From Musa acuminata AAA Group (taxonomy: Eukaryota; Streptophyta; Magnoliopsida; Zingiberales; Musaceae), in the NCBI RefSeq assembly GCF_036884655.1, contig NC_088354.1:16773501-16837500 (forward strand): 64,000 nt of DNA. The letters are read 5' to 3'. The notes below the pieces were generated by a model that ran no database searches, was not told where the DNA came from, and was given only the letters and a program-made list of their open reading frames with translations. Positions 24,458-36,540 of this stretch are shown one piece after another (within the stretch, counting starts at the first letter, position 1; the number at the start of each line of letters is the position of its first letter). Position numbers and translations under genes: made by a program.

Positions 24458-25211
24458 TTAGGCTGAGGGGACGCAGGTGGCGCTGGAAACAGCCATGGGG
24501 TAAGAGAAGGAGTTGGCGTACTGGAAAGAGATGGTTTCGCCCGGGCGGAGGGGGCGGCCGTCGTTGAGGAGGCAGTCGTTGACGCTGAGGCGGCGGAAGA
24601 CGCGGGGGTTGATTTGGCGAGCGCTGCTAAAATTGCCGCAGCTTAGGTGGATTTGGCCCATGGCACACCCGTCTTTCAACGGGCAAAGATTCTGCACATT
24701 CACCGTGTACGTTGGGATCCCACTGGGCAGCGGCGGCGTCGCGTCTTGGTGCAACACGATGTCATCCATGCTGCACTGGTTTCCTATCCGATTTGTCGAT
24801 TTGGAGGAAGAGGAGGAGGACGAAGACGTCACCGTTGCACGCAAACCACTAACACACATCAAGGTTGTACCTGATACAAGAAAATATGTATCATAATCTA
24901 AATAAGTATATAGGGATTTGAGTACGTGTGATTCTAATGTTTCAAGTAAGTTGCACATATTTTCATCAAACCTAATATGACAAATATTTGGTTGAAAAAA
25001 AATATATCTACCATATTAGATAAAGCTTAAGTTTGAATAAGATTGTATGGTCGATTATTAGTATAACTCTTTAGAATATATTATTATGGAATCAGAGATG
25101 AGAGAAGCAAAAAGTAAGTACAAAGAGAAATAGTTTGGTTTCACGTGTACCGAAGGTAAGCAGAAGTATTAGCGCTATAACAGTTCTCATCCTCAGCTGC
25201 TCCGGCGACAT
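24458..25211 (-). CDS. TPD1-like: TPD1-like secreted Cys-rich peptide, copy 2 (two exons)
   Basis: Exon 1 is 25211-25151 and exon 2 is 24870-24458; the intron is 280 bp (donor GTACAC, acceptor TTGTATCAG). The predicted protein is 157 residues with the same signal peptide, Ser run and six domain cysteines (53, 83, 89, 98, 120, 153). Relative to copy 1 it has K100N, I111V and I117V, all in or next to the 'LSCG..FSSARQINP' block, and one silent change in exon 1. The frame and splice sites are intact, so it could be functional. The inferred role is a secreted ligand of an EMS1/MSP1-type receptor kinase in anthers. Units on both sides carry only broken transposon genes. Confidence 0.87.
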
Positions 25212-26040
25212 GCACCCTAACCCTTAGCTTCTTCTTCTTCTTCTTCCTCTTGATCCTTCGTTCGTATAAATGTGTAGTACGTGAAGGAAGTATTTAAATG
25301 TGAGTAATAACATAGAAAAACAAGCATAATGAGCAATATCTACCTGATTTGAACTGTACGTAATGTTTTTATGGAAGAAATAGAAAATCATCACACCCTT
25401 TCCTTAGAGATGTAATTATAATAGGTAAATAAATAAATTATCAATTTAAAAAAGGAAAATATCTTAATTAAATTTTTGGGTGAGTAATTCGATCAACATT
25501 TCTATAATTTAGTCCAACCGATCGCAAATAAAATAAAGCAAGAGTGAAGAGGAAAAACTTGTCCATCACATCTCTGATTGGGTAAATTATCGCCTCTGAT
25601 GCCTCTTGACTTAATCTACCATAGAGGCCACAAATAACAATAATTACCCCCTTCCAACTATAGTTGAACTAGGAATGGATAGCTGGCCTCCTTTTTTTGT
25701 TCGATTCTTTGGCCTTAAGAATGAGTGATTGCCGTGCCCAATTGGAGAGCAAACAGCTAATTGAACGCAATCTATGGTCGATCGATCTGTGACCCTAGAT
25801 ACTGAAGGTGTTCTTACCTTTTGCAAAAAAAACTCATCCATGAGTTGTCATGAAATATTCACAAGGATACTTCTTATTGCCGGTGAGTCGAACACAAGTT
25901 TGGAGAAAGGCAAAAGAGAGAATGGAAGGGGGAGATGAGGGATGCTAAAGAGGTGCGCAGCCACCTAATTCTCCACAATGCCTTCCTCGTCACCATGGAC
26001 CTTGCCTCCCGCGTCTTTCCTGAGAGTGCTCTCATTGTCA
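25212..26040. other. Upstream region of TPD1-like copy 2
   Basis: Copy of 7978-8805, including the purine-rich leader on the minus strand and the TTTAAATA box (about 25291-25298). No other gene seen. Confidence 0.5.
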
Positions 26041-26469
26041 TTAGTGAAAAAGAGTATACCATCAGCTAATCGTCATCCAACATGCAACCACCATATGGTG
26101 TCCACGATCTAAGAAAAAGATAAGGTCACCCTATGTCTACATAGGCAATGGTCCAAAATAGATAATTATGGTTTACGCACCCTCTCTTGTGGCCCACGTG
26201 GACAAAAGGCCATAGCGAGGCTATTAGAGGTGATTAAAGACTACCTCCCCATAGAATATTTCATAAAAATATATTATCTCTTTACGATTAGGTATAAAAG
26301 CTCGTTTCCACTAAAATGAAAATGGGGCTTACCTTTTCTGACTACTCATGTCTATACTCATACCCCTTAGATTACTAACTTGGGCTTCAAAGGGACCGGA
26401 TCAAGAAACCTCTTTAGATCTCGGTCTTCATGTAAGTGGCACTACGGGATCTTGGTGTTTCCACCTTAT
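26041..26469 (+). mobile_element. Gypsy leader/LTR-like segment of unit 3 (first part)
   Basis: Copy of 8806-9228, ending in TTAT at 26466-26469 where LARD-like copy A is inserted. It resumes at 31036. Confidence 0.45.
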
Positions 26470-26915
26470 TGTCACGGATTTAGCTGGTTTTGCCTAAGTC
26501 GTGCGGCACCCTTGCATGTCCGTCTGCAAAGGTCAGCCTCCCCGAAGCCTCCCATTGTCCCTTAGGACCACCAAAAGAGAGAACGGGTTAGATAGAACGC
26601 CTCAATCGGGATCCATAAGCAAACATCTCCGAAAAACACTTCATAGACAATGCAAATTACAAACAGACTTTACAAGCTCTGAACAGTGGCACAACAAAGG
26701 GTAAAATGATCCATTACAGACCGAAAATCTCTCGCACGTGTCCACATGACACAACCTTTATTTACAAGCCTAAAGAGGCCACCAACCCAACTAAAATGGG
26801 ACTATTAAGCCTTCGGCCGCCCCTTTACGTGCTGTACAAGGCATGAACATGCCAAAAGACACGAACATACATAAGCATTACATCAAATACCATGTTTAGA
26901 AGTTTGTCCGTGACA
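26470..26915 (-). repeat. 3' LTR of LARD-like copy A
   Basis: Nearly identical to 30590-31035, with differences such as CACGGATTT/CATGGACTT at one end and CATGTTTAG/CTTGTTTAG at the other. Low divergence implies a fairly recent insertion. Confidence 0.85.
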
Positions 26916-29900
26916 TTCTCCCCCACTTATTCCTTCGACGTCCTCGTTGAAGCCTTTGTCGACACTGCAAATCCTCACCTTTGCTGAGTCTTCAATCTTC
27001 TGCTCCAACTACAATGCGCCTCTTGGCTCCTTGCTGCTCTCCGTTGCTGTTTTTGAGTAGTCGAACCTTTGATCCGCCATGCTGCTTCAACTCACCAATG
27101 ACTCTGACTCTGGTGTGGGGTTGGCTGAGTTGTGTTGATCTTAGTTGATTCCTGCGGATCTCCCAGATGAAGGAAAAGACTGTCCTTACTGCGTCAGTCT
27201 CTCAAAATGCCTCATGCTGCTTGAACTGGGTGGATGCTTGTTGGAGCTTTAACGAGCATCATCTCGCAAACTTCTGAAGTTTTGGGTCCTTCCTCCACAA
27301 AATTTGCTCATTGACTCTTCTTTCACTTAGTTGTCATATCCAAGTAGGTTCACATCACTTCCTCTTTCGATTGGCATTTCATTGGGAAATGAAGCGGACA
27401 ATCTACTCTCAGTAGCACCGATCACCATTGGTGAGGATTTGACAACTATTGTCTTACATTATCTTCGAAGGGTCTTTGAACTTGTGCAGAGCTCCTCTGC
27501 TGGATAGATAAGAGAATTGGGGTACTCGGTTTCGCCCATTCTCTTAAGAGTTGAGAAGGCAAAGGTTACTTGACTTCGCCCGCCTCCTCGAGGTTGTACT
27601 CCATGCATCGAGCTGGTTACTAGCCTTCGCCTGCTCTTTGCTCACACTTCTGAAGCACTTGAAGTGTTTGCACTCCTTGCGTTGAGTTAGTTACTGTGAT
27701 TCACCTTCTCAATGCCATTAAACTTCTGGAATGCAGGAAGTTTTCACCCCAACTTGGAGTAATTCTCTCATAGGTTTGGTTGCCTCTGGGATTTTACCAT
27801 CTTCTCCATCAGCCCTGCCGCCTACTCCACTGAGTAGCAAAGGTACAGCACTGCGTACTGCCTACTTCGTTCCTTGGTTATGCACTCTTGCATGACCCGA
27901 AGTCCTTCACTTTCGGCTATCTTGATGAGAAGCACATTGACACCGGTCTTACAAAGTTCTTCGGCCTCTGCCCTTCAGCCTTGTCTCGGTACTTGGAGAT
28001 TGCCTCTGCATTCTCCACCTCCTCGGCCCCTTTCACGACCAAGCGCTCTCCCTCCATGAGAGCAAGGGATCAATGACTTTCACGGAAGTCCCGCCTCTGC
28101 GGTACCATGGCGCTGCCATGCCCATGGCCCTACTATCCGTCGCCTCGCATCTGCATCCCTTTTCTTCGCAATCAGTAGATATGTCTCCATGGCACTCCTC
28201 TGAGTCCACCTCCATTCTAACTGATGCTTGATTTTGGGTAGCTAAGTCCCTCTGGACTCGTCGTCGCTTCCTCGCCCCTTTCGACCCCCTGCTTCAACAC
28301 CTCTGTGTTCTCCAAGCAGTCCGTTTGGTCGATGGAAAGACAGACTACAACTCCCATGCATGGCCTCTGCCATCACGTTGTAGGGTTTGCACCGATTCTG
28401 TTCTCCTTAGCTTCCTTGGTAGCAACGTTCGCTTACTCGGCCTTGTCCTCTGACTTGCCGGGCTCCCTTAAGCGAATATGAGCTCTGGAACAGTCCAACT
28501 CTCCAGCTGCTTCGATCATACCTCTGCATGATCAAGTTCCTCCCATGGAACTCACTGGTACTTGCATTCGAACTTTTCCCTTGGTGGAACCCAGCCCCCA
28601 TATGCTGATGACCAAGGTTTTCATCCGATGTAAAATTCGTTGCACGCACGGAAGACCCGCCTCTACGGTACCATGGCCTTCACTCCTTGAATCCATAGCC
28701 CTTCTTGCCGTCGTGTTGTTCACCGAAGTGGAGCTCCCAGTAGCTCCCGATCATACCTCCATATGATCTAGTCCCTCCCGGGACTAAGTCGTGTGTATCG
28801 CATTGCCACGAACTGTTCCACCACGATCCGATGCACCATGTCGCCTCCTGGTGACATCTCCATTGCATTCTGATCCTTGTGGAATAAACTCGAATTGTGA
28901 ACCCTCCATGTGTGGCCTCTGCCAATACATCGCAGGGTCTTCTCCACCTTCGATTTTGTTCGCTCCTTTGGCAATCGACCTTCATCCACCCACTCTTGGG
29001 ACACACTTAGATGAAGCACCGCTCTAGGACAGTCCGTCGCCTAGTAGCTCTCGAAGTCCACCGACTTCATTGTAATTTGTGCACCATTGTCTGGATCCTG
29101 GGCCTCTGCCCCTACCAGCACAATCTCCGCTGCGCACCGCTTCCTTCGTAGCAACTCGAATGCAACACTGTGGCATATTCTTCAAGAGTACCCGCCTCTG
29201 CGTCCTCTTGCCCCGTGCTAAGGCCTTCTGTACCCAACTTCGCCTCCACAAATTGAGTCGCCTTAGTTCCTCCATCAAATGCTTCTCCGAGATAAGGTGC
29301 ATGTGCCCCGAAGCTCCTTTCGTCTTTGGCACCATGCAAGATGAGTCCGCTCCGTCAGAATGAAGGACCCATGGAACAACATGATCCTACTCTTGCCTCT
29401 GCAAGAGTTCATGTCCTTGACCTCTGTCTAAAGAAAGCATTGTGCCTCTGCTCCACGTTCCAACTTCTATGCTGGCTCCCTTCATACGGCTTGAGTATTT
29501 CGCCAAGTTACACCCAAGTTGCTCCGCTCCTCGTTTTTGCATTGAGTCGATGGTGGCCCTCGCGTCCACCATTCCACGGGTCAACCCTCCCTTGAGTCCG
29601 ATCTCCATATCGACTCCAAGTGTGCCTTCATTTAAGTTGCTTTGGGTCGCTCCCCCACTTGATCTCGCAATGCATCCACCCATGCATTCTCTCAAGCGAG
29701 ATCATGCGACGACTCCTCGACGCTTGCTCAGTCCATCGAGCTTCGTGGAGTTGTTGTTTGTTGAGGTACTCCTCCTCAACATGTGAGGTCCGTCTCACAT
29801 GATTCTCCCTCTGGAGAGCCGAGACTTATCCCTCCTGGATAACTATCCCGTTGGAGCAATATCTCTCTTCGTTTCGGAGACCACCATCCCCTTGGACTAC

Positions 29901-30589
29901 TCCGATCTGCTGAACAAACTGTGCATTGTTCTGCCTCCTGCAAACGCACTTGCTAGATTGCGACTCCCCGTCAATACAGTCCCCACTGCACCCCTCAAGG
30001 CCTAGCAACATGCTGAACTCATTGCACACTTCAGCCTCCTACGGACGTATCCTTCACATGCCGAAGAGAAAGTTTCAATGTTCCATGGCACCGAGTTTCG
30101 GTCGCCTTGGGATGGCCGCGAACATTCCATCGTCCGCATACAAGCCCATGCATGAGTACCAAATTCTTCGAGTTAGCAATTCCCCTCACCTCTGTGAGCT
30201 TTGCATAACTCTTTTGGTCGTTGAGCAACTCATTCCACCTTGGATGGTCTCATCCCTTTACCAAGCGCCTCGCTTGCCTTGAGCACCATCAAGTATGGTT
30301 GTCAACGTTGAGCCGTAGCTCAAACTCAGCCATCCCAACCTTTGTGCGCTCCACATTCTTCCAAGCTTGCCTGTTCTCGTGGTGCCTCTTGCGCGAAGGG
30401 TTGGCCATTCCTCTTAATGTCAATGTCAGATGCCCGCTCCTCTAAGCGACTCCTTTTCCCTACATCTCCATGCCTGTTTTCCCCCAAACGGTCGCGCGTG
30501 TGCTGACTGCCCTCAACGCAGCCCTGCTAGGTCCCCCACGTTTGCATGCTAAGTGTTTCTATGAGTGCTTGTCCCGCTCTGATACCATC

Positions 30590-31035
30590 TGTCATGGACT
30601 TAGCTGGTTTTGCCTAAGTCGTGCGGCACCCTTGCACGTCCGTCCGCAAAGGTCAGCCTCCCCGAAGCCTCCCATTGTCCCTTAGGACCACCAAAAGAGA
30701 GAACGGGTTAGAGAGAACGCCTCAATCGGGATCCACAAGCAAACATCTCCGAAAAACACTTCATAGACAATGCAAATTACAAACAGACTTTACAAGCTCT
30801 GAACAGTGGCACAACAAAGGGTAAAATGGTCCATTACAGACCGAAAATCTCTCGCACGTGTCCACATGACACAACCTTTATTTACAAGCCTAAAGAGGCT
30901 ACCAACCCAACTAAAATGGGACTATTAAGCCTTCGGCCGCCCCTTTACATGCTGTACAAGGCATGAACATGCCAAAAGACACGGACATACATAAGCATTA
31001 CATCAAACACCTTGTTTAGAAGTTTGTCCGTGACA
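30590..31035 (-). repeat. 5' LTR of LARD-like copy A
   Basis: 446 bp. Adjacent on the element's downstream side is a Met-type primer-binding site (30571-30589, minus strand). Its outer edge is 179 bp from the 5' LTR of copy B, which points the other way. Confidence 0.85.
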
Positions 31036-31214
31036 TTATGGCGCTTTGGGCAAACCTATGCATACGGGTCGAGACCATGTCGGGTTGATTGGGATATCAA
31101 CTATATCTTCCCTCATCATTTTGGCACTAGAAGAAGGGGCCGATATTACAAGAACTCCTGCCCATCAACTCTCTCAATGAACTTTCAAGAAAAGAGGCTT
31201 TACCCTTGACCTAT
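31036..31214 (+). mobile_element. Gypsy leader of unit 3 between the two LARD-like copies
   Basis: Matches 9229-9404 of unit 2's leader. It is bounded by TTAT from the insertion of copy A and CTAT (31211-31214) from the insertion of copy B. It continues at 44796. Confidence 0.75.
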
Positions 31215-31661
31215 TGGCATAGACAAACTTTGAAACAGGATCTTTGATGTAATGCTTATATATGTCCATGTCTTTTGATATGTTTATACTTTGCACGGCA
31301 TGTAGAGGGACGGTCAAAGGCTTAATAGTCCCATTTTAGTTGGGTTTGATGGTAGGTTTAGGCTTGTAAATAAAGGTTGTATCATGTGGACATTTTTGAG
31401 AGATTTTCGGTCTATAGTAGACCATTTTGACCCTTTGTTGTGCAACTGTTCAGAGCTTGTAAAGTCTGTTTGTAATTTACATTGTCTATGAAGTGTTTCC
31501 TGAAATGTTTGCTTGTGGATCCCAAGTGAGACATTTTCTCTAACCCGTTTTCTCTTTTGTGGGTCCTAAGGGACCATGGGAGGCTTCGGGGAGGCTGACC
31601 TTTATGGATGGACACGCAAGGGTGCTGCACAACTTAGGCAAAACCAGCTAAGTCTGTGACA
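31215..31661 (+). repeat. 5' LTR of LARD-like copy B
   Basis: Starts TGGCATAGAC (mutated from TGTCATGGAC) and ends CTGTGACA. It is followed by the Met-type primer-binding site at 31662-31680. Confidence 0.85.
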
Positions 31662-33098
31662 GATGGTATCAGAGCGAGACAATCACTCATAGAAACACTT
31701 AGCATGCAAATGTGGGGGACCTAGCGGGGCTGCGTTGAGTATAGTCAGCACACGCACGACCGTTTAGGGGAAAAAGGGGCATGGAGATGTAGGGATTAAG
31801 GAGTCGCTCGGAGGAGCGGGCATTTGAGATTGACATTCAGAGCAATGGCCAACCTTTTGCGTAAGAGGCACCATGAGAACAGGCAAGCTTTGAAGAATGC
31901 GGAGCGCACAAAGGTTGGGATGACTGAGTTTGAGCTACGGCTCAACGTTGACAACTATACTTGATGGTGCTTAAGGCAAGCAATGCGCTTGGTAAAGGAT
32001 GAGACCATGCAAGGTGGAATGAGTTGCTCGGCGACCGAAAGAGTTATGCAAAGCTCACAGAGGTGAGAGGTATTGCTAACTCGAAGAATTTGGTACTCAT
32101 ACATGGGCTTGTATATAGACGATGGAATGTTCACGGCCATCCCAAGACCGAAACTCGGTGCCATGGAGCATTGAAACTTTCTCTTCGGCATGTGAAGGAT
32201 ACGTCCTTAGGAGGCTGAAGTGTGTAGTGAGTTTAGCATGTTGCTAGGCCTTGAGTGGTGCAGCGGGGGCTGTGTTGACGTGGTGTCACAATCTAACAAG
32301 TGTGTATACAGGAGGTAGAACAATGCATAATTTGTTTAGCAAATCGGAGTAGTCCAAGGGGATGGTGGTCTCCAAAATGAAGAGAGATGTTGCTCCAATG
32401 GGATAGATATCCAAGAGGGATAAGTCCCGGCTCTCCAGAGGGAGAATCATGTGTAACAGACCGCACATGTTGAGGAGAAGTACCTCAACAAACAATAACT
32501 CCACGAAGCTCAATGGATCGAGCAAGCGGCGAGGAGTCATCGCATGATCTCGCTTGAGAGAATGCATTGGTGGATGCATTGCGAGATCAAGTGGGGGAGC
32601 GACCCAAAGCAACACAAATGAAGGCACACTTAGAGTCGATATGGAGATCGGACTCAAGGGAGGGTTGACCCGTGGAATGGTGGGTGCGAGGGCCACCATC
32701 AACTCAATGCAAAAACGAGGAGCAGAGCAACTTGGGTGTAACTTGGCGAAGTACCCAAGCCGCATCAAGGAAGCTAGCATAGTAGATGGAACATGGAGTG
32801 GAGGCATAATGCTTTCCTTGGACAGAGGTCAAGGACATGAACTCTTACAAAGGCAAGAGCAGGATCATGTTGTTCCATGGGTCCTTCATTCTGACGGAGC
32901 AGACTCATCTTGCATGGTGCCAAATAAGAAAGGAGCTTCTGGGCACATGCACCTTATCTCGGAGAAGCATTTGATGGAGGAATGATAAGACCCTAAGGTC
33001 TTATCGTTTGGTATCAAAGCCTATGATAAGACTTTAGGGTCTTATCAATTGGTATTAGAGCAGCGATCCTTGGCGTTCTCGCTGCAACGAAGCTATCA

Positions 33099-33148
33099 AA
33101 AAAAAAAAAAAAAAAAACGAAGAAAGAAAGAAAGAAAGAAAGAAAGAA
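33099..33148. repeat. Poly(A) and (GAAA)n simple repeat
   Basis: An A-run of about 20 is followed by AAGAAAGAAAGAAAG repeats inside the small element, shortly after its primer-site-like motif. Confidence 0.9.
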
Positions 33149-34013
33149 GAAGCAGCAACCGCAGCCACGCACCCCTGCTTCCCCTGCGTCCGGCCAGCGC
33201 ACCGGCCGGCCGTCGCTGCTCTCCGGCCAGCGCCCACCATTGCCCCGCTTCCCGGCCGGCGACCACCACCGCCGCTGTTCCCCGGCCAGGAGACGACGCT
33301 GCCAGCGTCCATCCCAGCCCTACTGCCGCCGCCCGCCTCCCCTTGCGTCGCAGCGCAGCCGCTCGACTCTTCTCCTCGGCGATCGTTGGTGACGCTGCTC
33401 CCAGCCGCGCCACCACCGCTGCCTCTCCACTGCAACCCTAGCCGTGCCCCCCCCTTGGGTCGCAGCCGCAGTTGCCTGTTGCCGCAGCCCCTCGTTGCAG
33501 CGGTTGCAGAAACAGAGCTTCCTCTGTTGCCGCAGCCCCTCGTCGATCGCAGCCACGCCTCGAGCGCCGTCGCCTTCCAGCCGACCCACCACCACTGCCA
33601 GCCACCGTGTAGCGACCGCTGCTCGCCTCCCAGCCGCCGCTCCCCCTGGCTCGGGCGAGAACGACCGCCGCCACTCCCCCTTGCTCTGCCCCCTTGGTGA
33701 CCGAAACAGGGCAATCCTCTTGCTGCTGCGAACGGTTGCCACCACCGTCGCTGCTGCTGCCCAGCCAGCGACGACGCCGCTCGCCGCCCAGCCTGCCACC
33801 ATCGATTCCTATTTTCCCCTGCAGCCTCAACCTCGGCAACACCACCGCAACCGCAGCCGCCCTCCAACTGCACACGCAGCAAGCTCTTGTGCGGCCGCTT
33901 CAACCTCGGCAACGCACGCACCGACTCCTCTTCTCAACCTCGGCCGCTTCAACGACACCGTTGTGTCCTCTCAATCTATGAAAAATACTATTGTCTTTGG
34001 ACAAACCCTAGGA

Positions 34014-34090
34014 GGCCGATCCCCTCGAAGCGATCAAGGAGGGCCGATCCCCTCGAAGCGATCAAGGAGGCCGATCCCCTCGAAGCGATC
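34014..34090. repeat. 27-bp tandem repeat, about 2.8 copies
   Basis: 'GGCCGATCCCCTCGAAGCGA' plus 'TCAAGGA' at 34014-34040, 34042-34068 and partial 34069-34090, near the right end of the small element. Confidence 0.9.
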
Positions 34091-36152
34091 ATTATCATCC
34101 CCATTTCTCCCCTTTCTTCCACGATAAGACTTTAGGGTCTTATCATTTGGTATCAGAGCCTACGATAAGACTTTAGGGTCTTATCATTTGGTATCAGAGC
34201 CTACGATAAGACTTTAGGGTCTTATCAAGGAACTAAGGCGACTCAACTTGCGGAGGTGAAGTTGGGTTAAGAAGGCCTTGGCACGGGGCAAGAGGATGCG
34301 GAGGCAGGTACTCTTGAAGAATATGCCACAGTGTTGCCATTCAAGTTGCCATGAAGGAAGTGGTGCACAGCGAAGATTGTGCTGGTAGGGGCAGAGGCCC
34401 AGGATCCAAACAATGGTGCACTAATTGCAATGAAGTCGGGGGACTTCGGGAGCTACTAGGCGATGGACTATCCTAGACGGTGCTTCATCTAGGTGTGACC
34501 CAAGAGTGGGTGGATGAAGGTCGATTGCCAAAAGAGCGAACAAAATCGAAGGTGGAAGAGACCCTGTGATATATTGGCAGAGGCCACATATGGAGGGATC
34601 ACAATTCGAGTTCATCCCACAAGGATCAAAATGCAATGGAGATGTCACCAGGAGGCGACATGGTGCAGTGGATCGTGGTGGAACGGTTCGTGGCAATGCG
34701 ATACACATGAATGTGTCTCGTAAGGGAGTAGATCATATGGAGGTATGATCAGGAGCTATTGGAAGCTCCACTTCGGTGAACAACACAACGGCAAGAAGGG
34801 CTATGGATTCAAGGAGTGAAGGCTATGGTACCGCAGAAGCAGATCTTCCGTGCGTGCATTGAATTTTGCATCGGATGAAAGCCTTAGTCATTAGCATATG
34901 GGGGCTGTGTTCCACCAAGGGAAAAGTTCGAATGCAAGTACCAGTGAGTCCTAGGGGAGGGACTTGATCATGCAGAGGTATGATCAAAGCAGCTTGAGAG
35001 TTGGAATGCTCTAGAGCCCATATTTGCTTAAGGGAGCTTGGCAAATCAGAGGATAAGGTCGAGTAAGCGAATATTGCTACCAAGGAAGCTAAGGAGAACA
35101 TAATTGGTGCAAATCCTACAACGTGATGGTAGAGGCCATGCATGGGAGTTGCAATCTGTCTTTCCATTGACCAAAGGGAGCTGCTTGGAGAACACAGAGG
35201 TATTGAAGCAGGGGGTCAAAAGGGGCGAGGAAGCGACAACGAGTCCAAAGGGACTTGGCTACCCAAAATCAAGCATCAGTTAGAATGGAGGTGGACTCGG
35301 AGGAGTGCCACAGAGACATATCTGTTAGGATCAAGAGCACTAAGAGGGGGGGGGGGGGTGAATTAGTGCAGCGAAAAAAGCTTCTGCGATTAAAATCAAA
35401 AACTGCATTCGTTCGATAGAAGTGATTTTGGTAAGAAAGCTGATTCGTAAATCACTTCAACTTTTGACTAGGAGAGATGCAGCAAAGATATGAATGCAGT
35501 TTGCAGTTATGATGGAAATCAGAATATAAGCGCAAACTGAAATACGACGTTCGTACGATAAAAGCGATTTCGGTATAAAAGCTGATTCGTAAACCACTTT
35601 AACTTGAGATAAGGCGAGATGCAGTTAAAGCAAAGATATAAAGGCAGTTTGCAGTTATAATGGAAATTAGAACGTAAGCGTAAACTGAAATACGACGTTT
35701 GTATGATAAAACTGATTTGCGTCTTAAATCCCGATTCGGAAAGCACTGAACTTTGAAACACGTTCGTAAAAACACAGAAGGCAGTAAGCTATTGAGGAGG
35801 TTTGCAGTAAAGATAAGATGCTCAAAGTAAATGCAAACCGAGATTTAGAGTGGTTCGGTCAATCTTGACCTACTCCACTTTTGGCTTCCTCCACCGACGA
35901 GGTCACCGACGTCAACTAGAGGCCTTCCTTCAATAGGTGAAGGCCAACCACCCTTTTACAGATTCACTCCTTTTGACGTGCTTAGGAGACAACCCTTATA
36001 GAATTTTCTCTCCTCTCTTTACAACTCAGAACTTGGAAGAACAGAGGGAGAAGAACTTTTGGCCTTTACAACAATTTTGAGCTCTAAGAATCACAGAAAA
36101 GGATCAAGATTTCGGTGTTAGTTCATACCCTTTCAGTGCTGAATGGGTGGGG

Positions 36153-36160
36153 TATTTATA
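36153..36160 (-). promoter_or_regulatory. TATA box of TR-GAG 3' LTR
   Basis: TATAAATA on the minus strand within 'GGCCTATAAATACCCC'. The counterpart in the 5' LTR is 41862-41869, and solo LTR S3 has the same box at 46269-46276. Confidence 0.6.
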
Positions 36161-36219
36161 GGCCCGAACCCAGTTCAAATTTGGAGCTCAAAACTGTCAA
36201 TTCCCGGAATTCCGGGATC

Positions 36220-36540
36220 AGGCGGTTGCACCTCCTGACTGGAGCGGTTGCACCGCCTGGCATAGCTCGAAGACTGAGCCTCTGGGCGGTGCTACCTCCT
36301 GTCAGGGGCGGTTGCACCTCCTGACTGAGGCGGTTGCACCGCCTGGCAGAGCTCGAAGACTGAGCTCAGGCGGTGCCACCTCTTGTCAGGGGAGGTTGCA
36401 CCGCCCAGTCTCGCTCGGAGACTGAGCCCCAAGCGGTGCCACCGCCTGGCTGGAGCGGTTGCACCTCCCAGTCTCGCTCGGAGACTGAGCCCAGACGGTG
36501 CAACCTCCTGCCTTGGGCGGTTCAACCGCCTGGCCGAAAT
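36220..36540. repeat. Cluster of GGCGGTTGCACCGCC-type palindromes in LTR
   Basis: About ten copies of GCGGTTGCACC or GCGGTGCCACC followed by YCCTG or GCCTGGC, spaced by 'GAGCTCGAAGACTGAGC' or 'CTCGCTCGGAGACTGAGC'. The corresponding cluster in the other LTR is 41930-42290. Located upstream of the promoter region in element orientation. Confidence 0.8.

Larger units (their letters stand above)
26470..31035 (-). mobile_element. LARD-like non-autonomous LTR element, copy A
   Basis: 446-bp LTRs at 26470-26915 and 30590-31035 (TGTCA...TGACA), with 4-bp flanks TTAT (26466-26469 and 31036-31039). On the minus strand the LTR at 30590-31035 is followed by 'GATGGTATCAGAGCGGGAC' (Met-type primer site), and the far LTR is preceded by 'AAGTGGGGGAGAA' (polypurine tract), so the element points left. 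The 3.67-kb interior has many short frames on both strands and no gag, RT, integrase or protease that I recognise. That is the definition of a large retrotransposon derivative, which needs proteins supplied in trans. Confidence 0.85.
32983..34227 (+). mobile_element. Small element with 24-bp LTR-like ends in tandem with primer-site spacers
   Basis: A 5-bp duplication AGGAA (32978-32982, 34228-34232) brackets 1245 bp. The empty site is in copy A at 29267-29271. The left end has two 24-bp repeats (32983-33006, 33024-33047) and the right end three (34122-34145, 34163-34186, 34204-34227), at a 41-bp period. Each is near-palindromic (arms GATAAGAC and GTCTTATC), the outermost bases being TG and CA. 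The 17-bp spacers read TTTGGTATCARAGCCTA, a Met-tRNA-type primer site, and 'ATTGGTATTAGAGC' also opens the interior. The interior has poly(A), GAAA repeats, a GC-rich low-complexity block and 27-bp repeats, with no retroelement protein. No clear purine tract precedes the right repeats. Confidence 0.8.

Noticed and set aside
32286..32807. 173-codon minus-strand frame in LARD-like copy B, partly kept in copy A.
   Set aside because: Both strands are open here, no family is recognisable, and it runs antisense to the element. Likely chance.
33055..33921. 288-codon minus-strand open frame, with other long frames on both strands.
   Set aside because: GC-rich low-complexity DNA is open in most frames; composition is Gly/Arg/Ala or Pro/Ala with no domain.
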